From assembly GCA_965203135.1 (NCBI GenBank), contig CBDBBO010000001.1, forward strand, positions 1,116,001 to 1,180,000: DNA of 64,000 bases, in the 5' to 3' direction. Every line of letters begins with the position of its first letter. The first letter of the stretch is position 1. The translations under genes were made by a program, and so were the position numbers. Under the pieces are notes generated by a model. That model had not been told where the DNA came from, did no database searches, and worked only from the letters and a program-made list of their open reading frames with translations. The DNA is from CATOSD01 sp965203135. GTDB taxonomy: Bacteria; Chloroflexota; Dehalococcoidia; Lucifugimonadales; CATOSD01. This document shows, one piece after another, positions 57,710 to 64,000 of the stretch.

Positions 57710-58052
57710 AGAATCAAGAGGGTTGGCGAAGCTGCGAGATAGGGGCGAATTCGTGGGGAGAAATGGCGCACGAACGGGAACTGGTGGGACGTGGGTGAGA
57801 ATGGGTAAGACACGATTGGGAACGGGTGGCGCGGGAGAGTGACGCTTTTTTCGGGGTGCGGGGGCGCGAATGGGTTGGAGTTGGGGGAGAGGGGACAAGC
57901 GGAAGGGGAGTCGTTGCCCTCACCCGCCGGCAGGTTGCCGCGACGGAGAATGAAAAGGCCCTGGGGCGTGGAGCCTGTGTCAGATTGCTAGGCAGCTTTG
58001 CGGCGGATACCCAGCCTCCTTCCAAGAGGCCGGGGACGGCGGAGCAAATCTC

Positions 58053-58868
58053 TTAGTGGCATGGCGAAAAGTTCTGTGTAGCGTATAGTTCGCCCGACTC
58101 TTTGACTACGCCGACACCGATTCGTCGCGAGTCGCGATCCAAAATGATCTCCCTGTGACCGGGACTGTCCATCCAGCCCTGCACTATCTCTCGGGCAATC
58201 TGCTCAGCGCTTCCGTATGGCCGTTCAATGTAGAAGATGTTCTCGCTGAGGCCGTAAAAGTAGCGTCCGCCGCCCATGTGCGCCTCGCAGTCATAGCCTG
58301 CAGCCAGCGCTCTGTCGGTTGGGTCTTTTCCGTAGAGGTCATGCTCGAACACGCCCTCGCGCATCATGTTCTCGCTGTGCTTTCGAGCTATGCTCGAGAT
58401 CTCGGCATCGTGCTTCAGTTGCCTCAGCGAGAACCGTTCCCTTTCTTCGTTTGTAAAAGCTATCACACGCTCCTCGAGGGTGGCGATGAATCGTTGATGG
58501 TCCTGCCGGGCCTCTTCTGCCCGTTCAGTCTGCCACTCCCCAGATTGCACACGGCGCTTTGATATTTCATTTTCGATAGGCGACCGAATGCTCGAGTCCA
58601 CCGTGGCCTTGAGATCCCAAAGCGGACCCTCGCCGTAGGCGTCGACGGGCCACCATACGAAGAGGGCGAAGAGAACAAGCAGGGCTGTCACCAAGGTGAG
58701 GGGCCTTTTGCGGGAACGGCGCTTCAACTGCCTCCGACGGCGGTTGGGCATTGGTCTACGTGGGCGGGGTTCCGGTTCAGTGAACGAGGATTCGAACCTG
58801 GCCTTGGTGCAGGCTGCGCAGGTGCAATATGCGGGATGATTGGAATGCCAAGAGGTGCGTGACGGCAT
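58053..58868 (-). CDS. Membrane-anchored CAP-domain protein, short paralogue
   Basis: The 271-residue protein has the N-terminal motif HPAYCTCAACT (11-21), nearly the same as in the 691-residue CAP protein at 11087. A very basic stretch (PNRRRRQLKRRSRKRP) follows, then one transmembrane helix at about 57-74 (LTLVTALLVLFALFVWW), a helical stalk and a CAP domain (ERVIAFTNEERERFSLRQLKHDAEI; SENIFYIE; WMDSPGHREIIL; GVGVV). The CAP domain would be outside the cell. The shared cytoplasmic Cys motif suggests both proteins meet the same partner or zinc. It is followed upstream by a 280-bp spacer and the LRR gene. Confidence 0.85.
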   Translation of the reverse strand: MPSRTSWHSNHPAYCTCAACTKARFESSFTEPEPRPRRPMPNRRRRQLKRRSRKRPLTLVTALLVLFALFVWWPVDAYGEGPLWDLKATVDSSIRSPIENEISKRRVQSGEWQTERAEEARQDHQRFIATLEERVIAFTNEERERFSLRQLKHDAEISSIARKHSENMMREGVFEHDLYGKDPTDRALAAGYDCEAHMGGGRYFYGLSENIFYIERPYGSAEQIAREIVQGWMDSPGHREIILDRDSRRIGVGVVKESGELYATQNFSPCH

Positions 58869-59152
58869 TGGGTCCTACTTCATACTTCCTACGATCCCCG
58901 ACGAGGGTATCCGCGCGTGACATGCCTCAAAGCGGGCGGCGGGCCGAAATCGGCGCAGTTGAGGTGTTGTGCCCTGCAGCCGCCACTGTCCGAACCGCTT
59001 TGCATCTTGCCACATTCAAAGGCTGCTTTCAACGATTAAATGGCAAGTGAAAACTGTTGTCGAGGTGGATCCATGAGGTGCCTTCGCCGAACTCGCCGAT
59101 GGTCTGGACCCGATGGTGGCTCCACATGTCGTCAATCAATGCAAAGGGACAG
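58869..59152. other. 284-bp spacer, nothing recognised
   Basis: The stretch between the CAP gene start and the LRR gene end contains no clear reading frame, hairpin or repeat. Confidence 0.5.
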
Positions 59153-61999
59153 CTAGGAGCAGTTGGGTAAACCAAGCTCGGTTAAGTCGTGGTGTTGTGC
59201 GTGTTGCAACTCCGCAGGTATGCATCCGGCGAACTGGTTACCAGTGAGATAAAGGGCTGTCAGGTTGCTTAGGTTAACCAACTCCGGCGGTATCTCCCCG
59301 CTCAACTGGTTACCACTAAGGTATAGTGCTTTCAGGTTTGTTAGGTTGCCCAACTCCGGCGGTATCTCCCCGCTCAACTGGTTTTCCCGAAGGTTCAAAT
59401 CTGTCAGGTTGCTCAGGTTGCCCAACTCTGGTGGTACATTCCCGCTCAACTGGTTATTGTAGAGGCCCAGCAATATCAGGTTGCTCAGGTTGCCCAACTC
59501 CAGCGGTATCGTCCCGACCAACTGGTTGACGCCGAGGCTCAACCCTGTCAGGTTGCTCAGGTTGCCCAACTCTGGTGGTATCTCTCCACTCAACTGGTTA
59601 TTGATGAGACTCAATCCTATCAGGTTACTCAGGTTGCCCAACTCCGGCGGTATCGTCCCGGTCAACTGGTTGCCGTCGAGGAGAAGCGTTTGCAGGTTGG
59701 TCAGGCCGCCCAACTCCGGCGGTATCTGTCCGCTTAGCTGGTTGTCCCAAAGCCACAGTTGAGCCGCGTTGGCCAGGTTGCCGAGCTCGAAAGGTATCTC
59801 CCCGCTCAGCTGGTTACCACCAAGGTACAGCAATTGCAGGTTGGCTAGGTTGCCCAACTCCGGCGGTATCTCCCCACTCAAATGGTTATCGATGAGGTTT
59901 ATTTGGGTGACGCGGCCATTGACGTCAACGACGACACCATGCCACTGACCTAGTGGGGCACCGCTCAACCAGTTGGTGTTGTTAGTCCAGTTTGGACCGC
60001 CTGTGGCCTCGTAGAATGCGACCAGCACCGCCCTGTCCGAAGAGTGTTGCTCAGGTGCGGGCGTTGGCGTACTAGGTGCAGGCATCGGCGTACTAGGTGC
60101 GGGCGTTGGCGTACTAGGTGCGGGCGTCGGGGTACGTGTGATTTCAGCACAGTACGAGACCGACACTCTAACTACGGTCTCAAGCCATTCTTGGAGTGCT
60201 TTGTCAGGAGGTGTGCAGAGGCCGGTGTCCTGAATCCATAACTCCTGCAATGCTCTCAGACTTCCCAGCTGCGGCGGTATCTCCCCGCTCAACTGGTTAC
60301 GATTAAGGTATAGCGTTATCAGGTTTGTTAGGTTGCCCAACTCCGGCGGTATCGCCCCGGTCAACTCGTTATCGATTAGGCTCAGTCGTTCCAGGTTGGC
60401 AAGGTTGCCCAACTCCGGCGGTATCTCCCCGCTCAACTGGTTACCATTAAGATATAGCGTTATCAGGTTTGTCAGGTTGCCCAACTCCGGTGGTATCGCC
60501 CCGCTTAATTGATTCATGCCGAGGTCAAGCGACTGCAGGTTTGTCAGACTGCCTAACTCCGTCGGTATCTCGCCCTCCAAGCCGTGGCCAGAGAGGTCCA
60601 ACCCCACCACGCGGCCATCGCCATCAGTGGCGACACCAGACCAATCACTGATTGGTCTGGCGCTCATCCAGTCTGTTGCTTTGGTCCATCCATCGCCACC
60701 CATCGCATGGTAGACATCAACCAGTACGTCTCTGTCTGTTCCTTCCTGAGCAGTGCCTGATCCACAGAAGGGTAGTCGCCCCAGATCGGATTCTGACAAC
60801 TGCTGTTGCAGACTGCCTGGCACGCATCCACTAAACTGGTTTCCCCAGATGTACAACTCTTTCAAACCGGCCAGGCCGCCTAGTTCAGAAGGGAGCTCAC
60901 CGCTCAATTGATTCCGGCTGAGGTTAAGCGATTGCAGGTTCGTGAGGTTCCCTATCTCCGGTGGAATCTCTCCACTAAGCTGTTGGCCTGAGAGATCCAG
61001 CGACGCTACACTCCCATCACGGTATGTAGACACCCCATGCCATTCGCCAATAGGCGTGCGAGTTAACCAGTTTTCGTCGTTCTGCCAATTCGGGCCGTTT
61101 GTGGCGTTGTACAGTGCCACCAAGGCTTCTGCATCGCTTACCTTGCTGGAAGGGCACGTTTGGACGTCATATATTTCTCTACGCACGAGCGTATCGTGCA
61201 TTAGATCGGAAATGCAACCATCTAGTTCATAGACAACGTTCTTACTCCGGCCCTCAATACGCCTCTTTACGTAATGCCGACCGGGCAAGGATAACTCTTT
61301 CAATTTAGTGAGTTTATCTAACTCCGGGGGTATCTCACCATTCAAATGATTGCGACCAAGAAGCAGTGTGCTCAGATTTACGAGGTTGCCTAACTCGGGG
61401 GGTATCTCACCCGTCAACTCGTTGTTGGTAAGATCCAGAACTTTGAGTTGGACTAAATTGCCCAACTCAGGCGGGATCGCACCGGCCAACGAGTTGTGTC
61501 CGAGGTTCAGCGTTCTCAGGTAAATAAGGTTGCCTAATTCAGGTGGAAGCTCATGCTTCAACCGACGGCGACTGAGGTCTAATCCGACAATACGGCCGTT
61601 AGCGTCAACGGTGACACCCACCCATTCACTGATTGGTCTGAAGCCCAGCCAATCTTCACTGTTTGACCAGTCTTCCCCACCCGTGGAATTGAAGAGAGCA
61701 ATCAACGCTTCTTTGTCCGTCTCAGGCGAAGTGTCTGTAGGCGTGCGAACTGGCTCGCTCGTAGGTCGGACCTCACCAAAGTCAGACCTTGTCTGAGTTG
61801 GTACAACTCTAGCCGGGGTTCCGGTTGAGTCAAGGGCGGCCTGCCCCGGCGTGGGTCCCGCCCCAGCCCCATCGGAGTCAGGCGTTATCATCGGCGAGTC
61901 GGAAGCGCACGCGGTAAGAAGGGTCACAAGAATCAAAGACAGTCCGATGACCAGTGTCGATTGCTGCAAACTGGTACCGATTTTCGAGGTGTTGGGCAT
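59153..61999 (-). CDS. LRR lipoprotein with four repeat modules
   Basis: From ATG 61999 the 948-residue protein has a lipoprotein signal (SLILVTLLTAC, lipobox LTAC) and a Thr/Pro-rich spacer. Four modules follow, each with an N-terminal cap of the kind DREALVALYNATGGPNWTNN-NWL, an IGEWHGV-T-xxGRV strand and plant-type leucine-rich repeats (LSGEIPPELGNLTNLQ-LYL-xNQ). The modules have 4, 3, 4-5 and 9 repeats or so. A TPTPAPS linker lies before the last module. The protein would sit on the outer face of the membrane and bind proteins or glycans. An in-frame ATG at 62074 gives an unlikely extension. High internal DNA similarity makes the array prone to change in length. Confidence 0.87.
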   Translation of the reverse strand: MPNTSKIGTSLQQSTLVIGLSLILVTLLTACASDSPMITPDSDGAGAGPTPGQAALDSTGTPARVVPTQTRSDFGEVRPTSEPVRTPTDTSPETDKEALIALFNSTGGEDWSNSEDWLGFRPISEWVGVTVDANGRIVGLDLSRRRLKHELPPELGNLIYLRTLNLGHNSLAGAIPPELGNLVQLKVLDLTNNELTGEIPPELGNLVNLSTLLLGRNHLNGEIPPELDKLTKLKELSLPGRHYVKRRIEGRSKNVVYELDGCISDLMHDTLVRREIYDVQTCPSSKVSDAEALVALYNATNGPNWQNDENWLTRTPIGEWHGVSTYRDGSVASLDLSGQQLSGEIPPEIGNLTNLQSLNLSRNQLSGELPSELGGLAGLKELYIWGNQFSGCVPGSLQQQLSESDLGRLPFCGSGTAQEGTDRDVLVDVYHAMGGDGWTKATDWMSARPISDWSGVATDGDGRVVGLDLSGHGLEGEIPTELGSLTNLQSLDLGMNQLSGAIPPELGNLTNLITLYLNGNQLSGEIPPELGNLANLERLSLIDNELTGAIPPELGNLTNLITLYLNRNQLSGEIPPQLGSLRALQELWIQDTGLCTPPDKALQEWLETVVRVSVSYCAEITRTPTPAPSTPTPAPSTPMPAPSTPTPAPEQHSSDRAVLVAFYEATGGPNWTNNTNWLSGAPLGQWHGVVVDVNGRVTQINLIDNHLSGEIPPELGNLANLQLLYLGGNQLSGEIPFELGNLANAAQLWLWDNQLSGQIPPELGGLTNLQTLLLDGNQLTGTIPPELGNLSNLIGLSLINNQLSGEIPPELGNLSNLTGLSLGVNQLVGTIPLELGNLSNLILLGLYNNQLSGNVPPELGNLSNLTDLNLRENQLSGEIPPELGNLTNLKALYLSGNQLSGEIPPELVNLSNLTALYLTGNQFAGCIPAELQHAQHHDLTELGLPNCS

Positions 62000-62129
62000 T
62001 GTGGTTCCCAATTCCAAAGTGTGATGCAAGGGGACCGCCGATTCGAATGCAACCGTGCATGACAACGGGATCAATAAATGGGTCTATCTCTCCGACCTAG
62101 ATGACTGACTCGGCTTTTATCAGGTGGAG

Positions 62130-62234
62130 CTAAGCGTCGGGCAAGTACTTGAAGAGCTCCTCCGCATCATCAGAGAATTCGCACATCGTCAGTTTGACTT
62201 GTACTTCGGTTCTACAGAGAGCCTCCGTTGTCAT
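62130..62234 (-). CDS. Possible micro-ORF (34 aa) overlapping the membrane-protein gene
   Basis: ATG 62234 to TAG 62130-62132 encodes MTTEALCRTEVQVKLTMC, then EFSDDAEELFKYLPDA. It overlaps the end of the 62212-62583 gene by 23 bp in another frame, so it could be translated by reinitiation. Composition is protein-like but the SD is weak. It might also be a remnant of a longer gene. Confidence 0.3.
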   Translation of the reverse strand: MTTEALCRTEVQVKLTMCEFSDDAEELFKYLPDA

Positions 62235-62583
62235 TGGGTTCTGACTTTCCCTGTGGAGTGAAGTTTTCGATGGCTGTGGTCAGTCGCTCAAGGAGAGCGT
62301 TCTGTTCTCTGAGGAGAGACAGGATTTCAGCATCCCTCTTGTCCTTGGCTCTATTACTGAAATGCCCGTAAACTAAATTTGCTGTCACCCACAACACAGG
62401 CACAGAAATCCCCATAGCGATGAATTGCTGACTAACCACAAACTCGTCACCCTGAACCACTGACAACACCGTGTAGATTAAGATCGCCAGTGCCGACCAG
62501 CATGCCGCAACAATTACCAGAACATCCTTAGCAACATCAAAAACAACCTTCCACCACATCCGTTTCATCCTTTCTTTGGTCAT
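62212..62583 (-). CDS. Small membrane protein of unknown function (123 aa)
   Basis: Two transmembrane helices (VLVIVAACWSALAILIYTVL at about 20-40 and FIAMGISVPVLWVTANLVY at about 54-72) are followed by a likely coiled coil (AKDKRDAEILSLLREQNALLERLTTAIENF). The N-terminus is basic. I do not recognise the family; a role as a membrane-bound oligomeric scaffold is possible. Base composition is AT-richer than its neighbours. It lies upstream of the LRR gene on the same strand. Confidence 0.6.
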   Translation of the reverse strand: MTKERMKRMWWKVVFDVAKDVLVIVAACWSALAILIYTVLSVVQGDEFVVSQQFIAMGISVPVLWVTANLVYGHFSNRAKDKRDAEILSLLREQNALLERLTTAIENFTPQGKSEPNDNGGSL

Positions 62584-62639
62584 CTTTGGATTAGGGCCTG
62601 TTCACACCAGCGCAACTCACCGAATGACCTGTGACGCGC

Positions 62640-62769
62640 CCCGGTCTATACATCCCCGTCGAGAGGGAAGGGACTTCGCGGCGCGGCGGGCGTGTAGTCA
62701 CCCCTATCCTAACCCATTCGGCAGGCTCAGGGCAGTCCCTTCCCTTTGACGGGGGAAGGGACTTTCGCC
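62640..62769. repeat. Composite spacer-repeat cluster
   Basis: Three repeat types lie side by side: CCGGTCTATACATCCC with a GTCGAGAGGGAAGGGAC arm, then CCTATCCTAACCCATTCGGC with AGGCTCAGGGCAG, then CCCTTCCCTTTGACGGGGGAAGGG. The cluster fills the gap between the small membrane-protein gene and the alpha/beta-hydrolase gene. Confidence 0.7.
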
Positions 62770-62777
62770 CCACCCCC

Positions 62778-63641
62778 CTACGTCCCGAAAAACTCCCGCA
62801 CTATCCGCACCGTCTCCCCCATGTTCTCGCTGTGCAGACCGTGCCCGGCCCCCGGCACCTCCCCGAACGTGCCGTTGCCGTTCGGTATCGCCGCCTCCAT
62901 CTCCCGCGCCTGCGCCGCGTCCAGCACCGTGCTCGACTCCCCCCGAAGCACCAGCGTCTTGCACGAAATCTTGGTCACGCAGTCCTTGAGGAACGGCCCC
63001 TCCTTGAGCGCCGTCCGACCCATCAGCCACGATATCTCCGGGTCCGTCTTCGAAACCAGGATGCCGTCCCAGTTGGTCCGGTGCGTGTGCCGGATCGTGT
63101 CGTTGATGCGGTCGTCCGACCAGTCCGGGTTCTGCTCCTTGTACCAGGCGTAGGCCATCTCCGGATTGAAGAAGCCCCTCGGCTTGGGCGCCGCGCTGCT
63201 CTGCAGCCGACGCGCCGCCGTGTCCCGCCCGCTCGGCGACGGGTCCGGCACCGGGCCGTAGTCCCCAAGCACCAGGTGGTCCACCAGGTGGCCGTAGTAC
63301 GCGCCCAGCGGCATGCCGATGCGCGACCCCTGCGAGTGGCCGTAGTAGTCGAACGGGTACAGCCCCAGCTTCTGCGCCAGCAGCCCCACGTCCGACGCGA
63401 ACGCCTGCGTCGAGTATCCGCCCCGGCTCCAGTCGCTGTCGCCGCAGCCCCGCGCGTCCAGCGCGATGACATGCCACTTGTCGGTCATGTGCGGCGCGAA
63501 CTCGTCGAACATGTGCGCGTGGCCGCCGATGCCGTGCATCAGTATCAGCGGCTTCTTGGTCATATCGCCGCCCCAGTCCAGGTAATGCAGGTTGAGGCCG
63601 TTGACCTCCACCCACTTGTCTTCCGGATAAACGTCTGCCAT
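62778..63641 (-). CDS. Alpha/beta-hydrolase fold protein
   Basis: The 287-residue protein has ILMHGIGGHAHMFDEFAP (oxyanion-hole HG), VIALDARGCGDSDWSRGGYS, the nucleophile elbow YYGHSQGSRIG (Ser), an Asp in LVLRGESSTVLDAAQA or near it, and GAGHGLHSEN with the catalytic His. It would hydrolyse an ester, epoxide or similar. The order of motifs and length are standard. The acid residue is not certain because the usual D after LVLRG is replaced by E/S. Substrate unknown. ATG 63641 follows GAGGAGCAAGGGCAC. Confidence 0.87.
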   Translation of the reverse strand: MADVYPEDKWVEVNGLNLHYLDWGGDMTKKPLILMHGIGGHAHMFDEFAPHMTDKWHVIALDARGCGDSDWSRGGYSTQAFASDVGLLAQKLGLYPFDYYGHSQGSRIGMPLGAYYGHLVDHLVLGDYGPVPDPSPSGRDTAARRLQSSAAPKPRGFFNPEMAYAWYKEQNPDWSDDRINDTIRHTHRTNWDGILVSKTDPEISWLMGRTALKEGPFLKDCVTKISCKTLVLRGESSTVLDAAQAREMEAAIPNGNGTFGEVPGAGHGLHSENMGETVRIVREFFGT

Positions 63642-63692
63642 GTGCCCTTGCTCCTCTCTGCGATGTGCGGCGATTGTATCAGGTTCCGATAG

Positions 63693-63732
63693 TCCCCTCT
63701 CCCTTGAGGGAGAGGGTTAGGGTGAGGGTGGG
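63693..63732. repeat. Dispersed CTCTCCCTTGAGGGAGAG repeat
   Basis: CCCCTCTCCCTTGAGGGAGAGG, then GTTAGGGTGAGGGTGG. It supplies the last codons and TAA stop (63717-63719) of the AlkA-like gene read from the minus strand. Confidence 0.75.
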
Positions 63733-64000
63733 GGCGCCTCCTCCCGCCACCGCGCAGCCCGCGCAGCCGCGAACAGGTACGTCGTCACGTAGCTGCGGTG
63801 CGGCGACCACCGCTCGGAGTACGCCAGCGCGTCCCCCGCCGCCATCGGCGTACCGCCCCCGACCAGCCCGCCCATCGTGCGCTGCAGCGCCAGGTCCCCC
63901 GACGGGAACCCGTCCGGCTCGCCCAGCGCGCCTATCAGCAGCCAGTGCGCCGTCCACGGCCCCACGCCGCGTATCGCCGTCAGCCGTTCCACCACGTCGG
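63717..64000 (-). CDS. AlkA-like DNA-3-methyladenine glycosylase, C-terminal part (5' end outside window)
   Basis: The frame is open to the window edge. It contains the helix-hairpin-helix and catalytic part of HhH-GPD glycosylases: LTAIRGVGPWTAHWLLIGALGEPDGFPSGDLALQR, where GVGPWTA is the hairpin and the Asp in SGD the catalytic residue, and then WSPHRSYVTTYLFAA, the AlkA/DNA-glycosylase-II C-terminal W-P-R-Y-A-like helix. It removes alkylated bases from DNA. The last residues (APPPSP) and stop lie in a spacer repeat. The N-terminal half cannot be seen. Confidence 0.85.
   Translation of the reverse strand, partial: DVVERLTAIRGVGPWTAHWLLIGALGEPDGFPSGDLALQRTMGGLVGGGTPMAAGDALAYSERWSPHRSYVTTYLFAAARAARWREEAPPPSP

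Larger units (their letters stand above)
57301..58052. other. 752-bp spacer with palindrome and repeats
   Basis: No gene is recognised. It holds a CCGTTCGGCAAGCTCAGGGC repeat (57617-57655), an 18-bp perfect palindrome (57692-57709) next to TATAGAAT, and from 57720 to 57960 a G-rich plus strand with motifs such as GAATGGGT and AACGGG recurring loosely. Open frames here have poor composition and no SD. Confidence 0.55.

Noticed and set aside
58780..58800. tRNA T-arm-like string (GGTTCGAATCC on the minus strand)
   Set aside because: It lies inside the CAP-domain gene and no acceptor stem, anticodon arm or CCA-side pairing surrounds it.
59265..60600. Regular repeats that might be mistaken for a CRISPR array
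   Set aside because: The period is about 72 bp with coding-frame conservation; they are the leucine-rich repeats of the lipoprotein gene.

Overview
The window is a 64 kb piece of a GC-rich bacterial chromosome. The gene families present (LLM-class flavin/F420-type oxidoreductases, CaiB-type CoA transferases, M20 amidohydrolases, orphan thiamine-diphosphate enzymes, a QueG/reductive-dehalogenase-like Fe-S protein, a sigma factor with a DUF5667-type membrane partner) and the many short palindromic intergenic repeats suggest Chloroflexota, probably a Dehalococcoidia/SAR202-like lineage. That placement is inference; no rRNA or tRNA gene is visible.

Layout. 1-4.9 kb: the end of an amidohydrolase gene, a DUF1848 remnant, a DUF262/HNH (GmrSD-like) defence gene, an MNT/HEPN pair and an aminotransferase. 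4.9-7.4 kb: an IS with 23-bp inverted repeats and 8-bp target duplication, itself interrupted by an IS5-family element with a CTAG duplication. 7.4-17.4 kb: PHP phosphoesterase, two MaoC-type genes, APS kinase, a TreT-like glycosyltransferase, a membrane-anchored CAP protein, two tandem M20 amidohydrolases and a HAD protein. 17.4-24.9 kb: M1 aminopeptidase, enoyl-CoA hydratase, nitroreductase, LLM oxidoreductase, MBL protein and small cargo genes. 25-28.5 kb: inositol-phosphatase-like gene, ispH, rnc and a DsbA-family gene with an in-frame UGA at its active-site Cys position. 28.6-39.6 kb: Fe-S protein, NHL-repeat protein, DUF104/PIN toxin-antitoxin, RNB ribonuclease, an MFS and a YihY-type protein sharing an Ala/Val-rich domain, and a sigma/anti-sigma-like pair. 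39.6-44.6 kb: twin tiny basic proteins, a membrane protein and an N6-adenine methylase. 44.7-57.3 kb: GSII glutamine synthetase, LLM oxidoreductase, a halogenase-like flavoprotein, two ThDP enzymes, a double CaiB CoA transferase and a frameshifted CoiA-like gene. 57.3-64 kb: a second CAP protein, an LRR lipoprotein, small membrane proteins, an alpha/beta hydrolase and the start-truncated end of an AlkA-like glycosylase gene.

Three observations stand out. (1) The DsbA-family gene at 27805-28437 looks like a selenoprotein gene: it has a strong SD, an in-frame UGA where the family has its active-site Cys, and a SECIS-like hairpin starting at that UGA. (2) Three genes (amidohydrolase, MBL protein, halogenase-like flavoprotein) are followed by cargo genes and then by a diverged second copy of their own 3' end; the flavoprotein shows this twice in series. 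No integrase is visible, so the mechanism is open. (3) Short palindromic repeats touch coding sequences: they supply the stop codons of at least three genes and one 60-bp copy sits in frame inside the linker of the CoA transferase.
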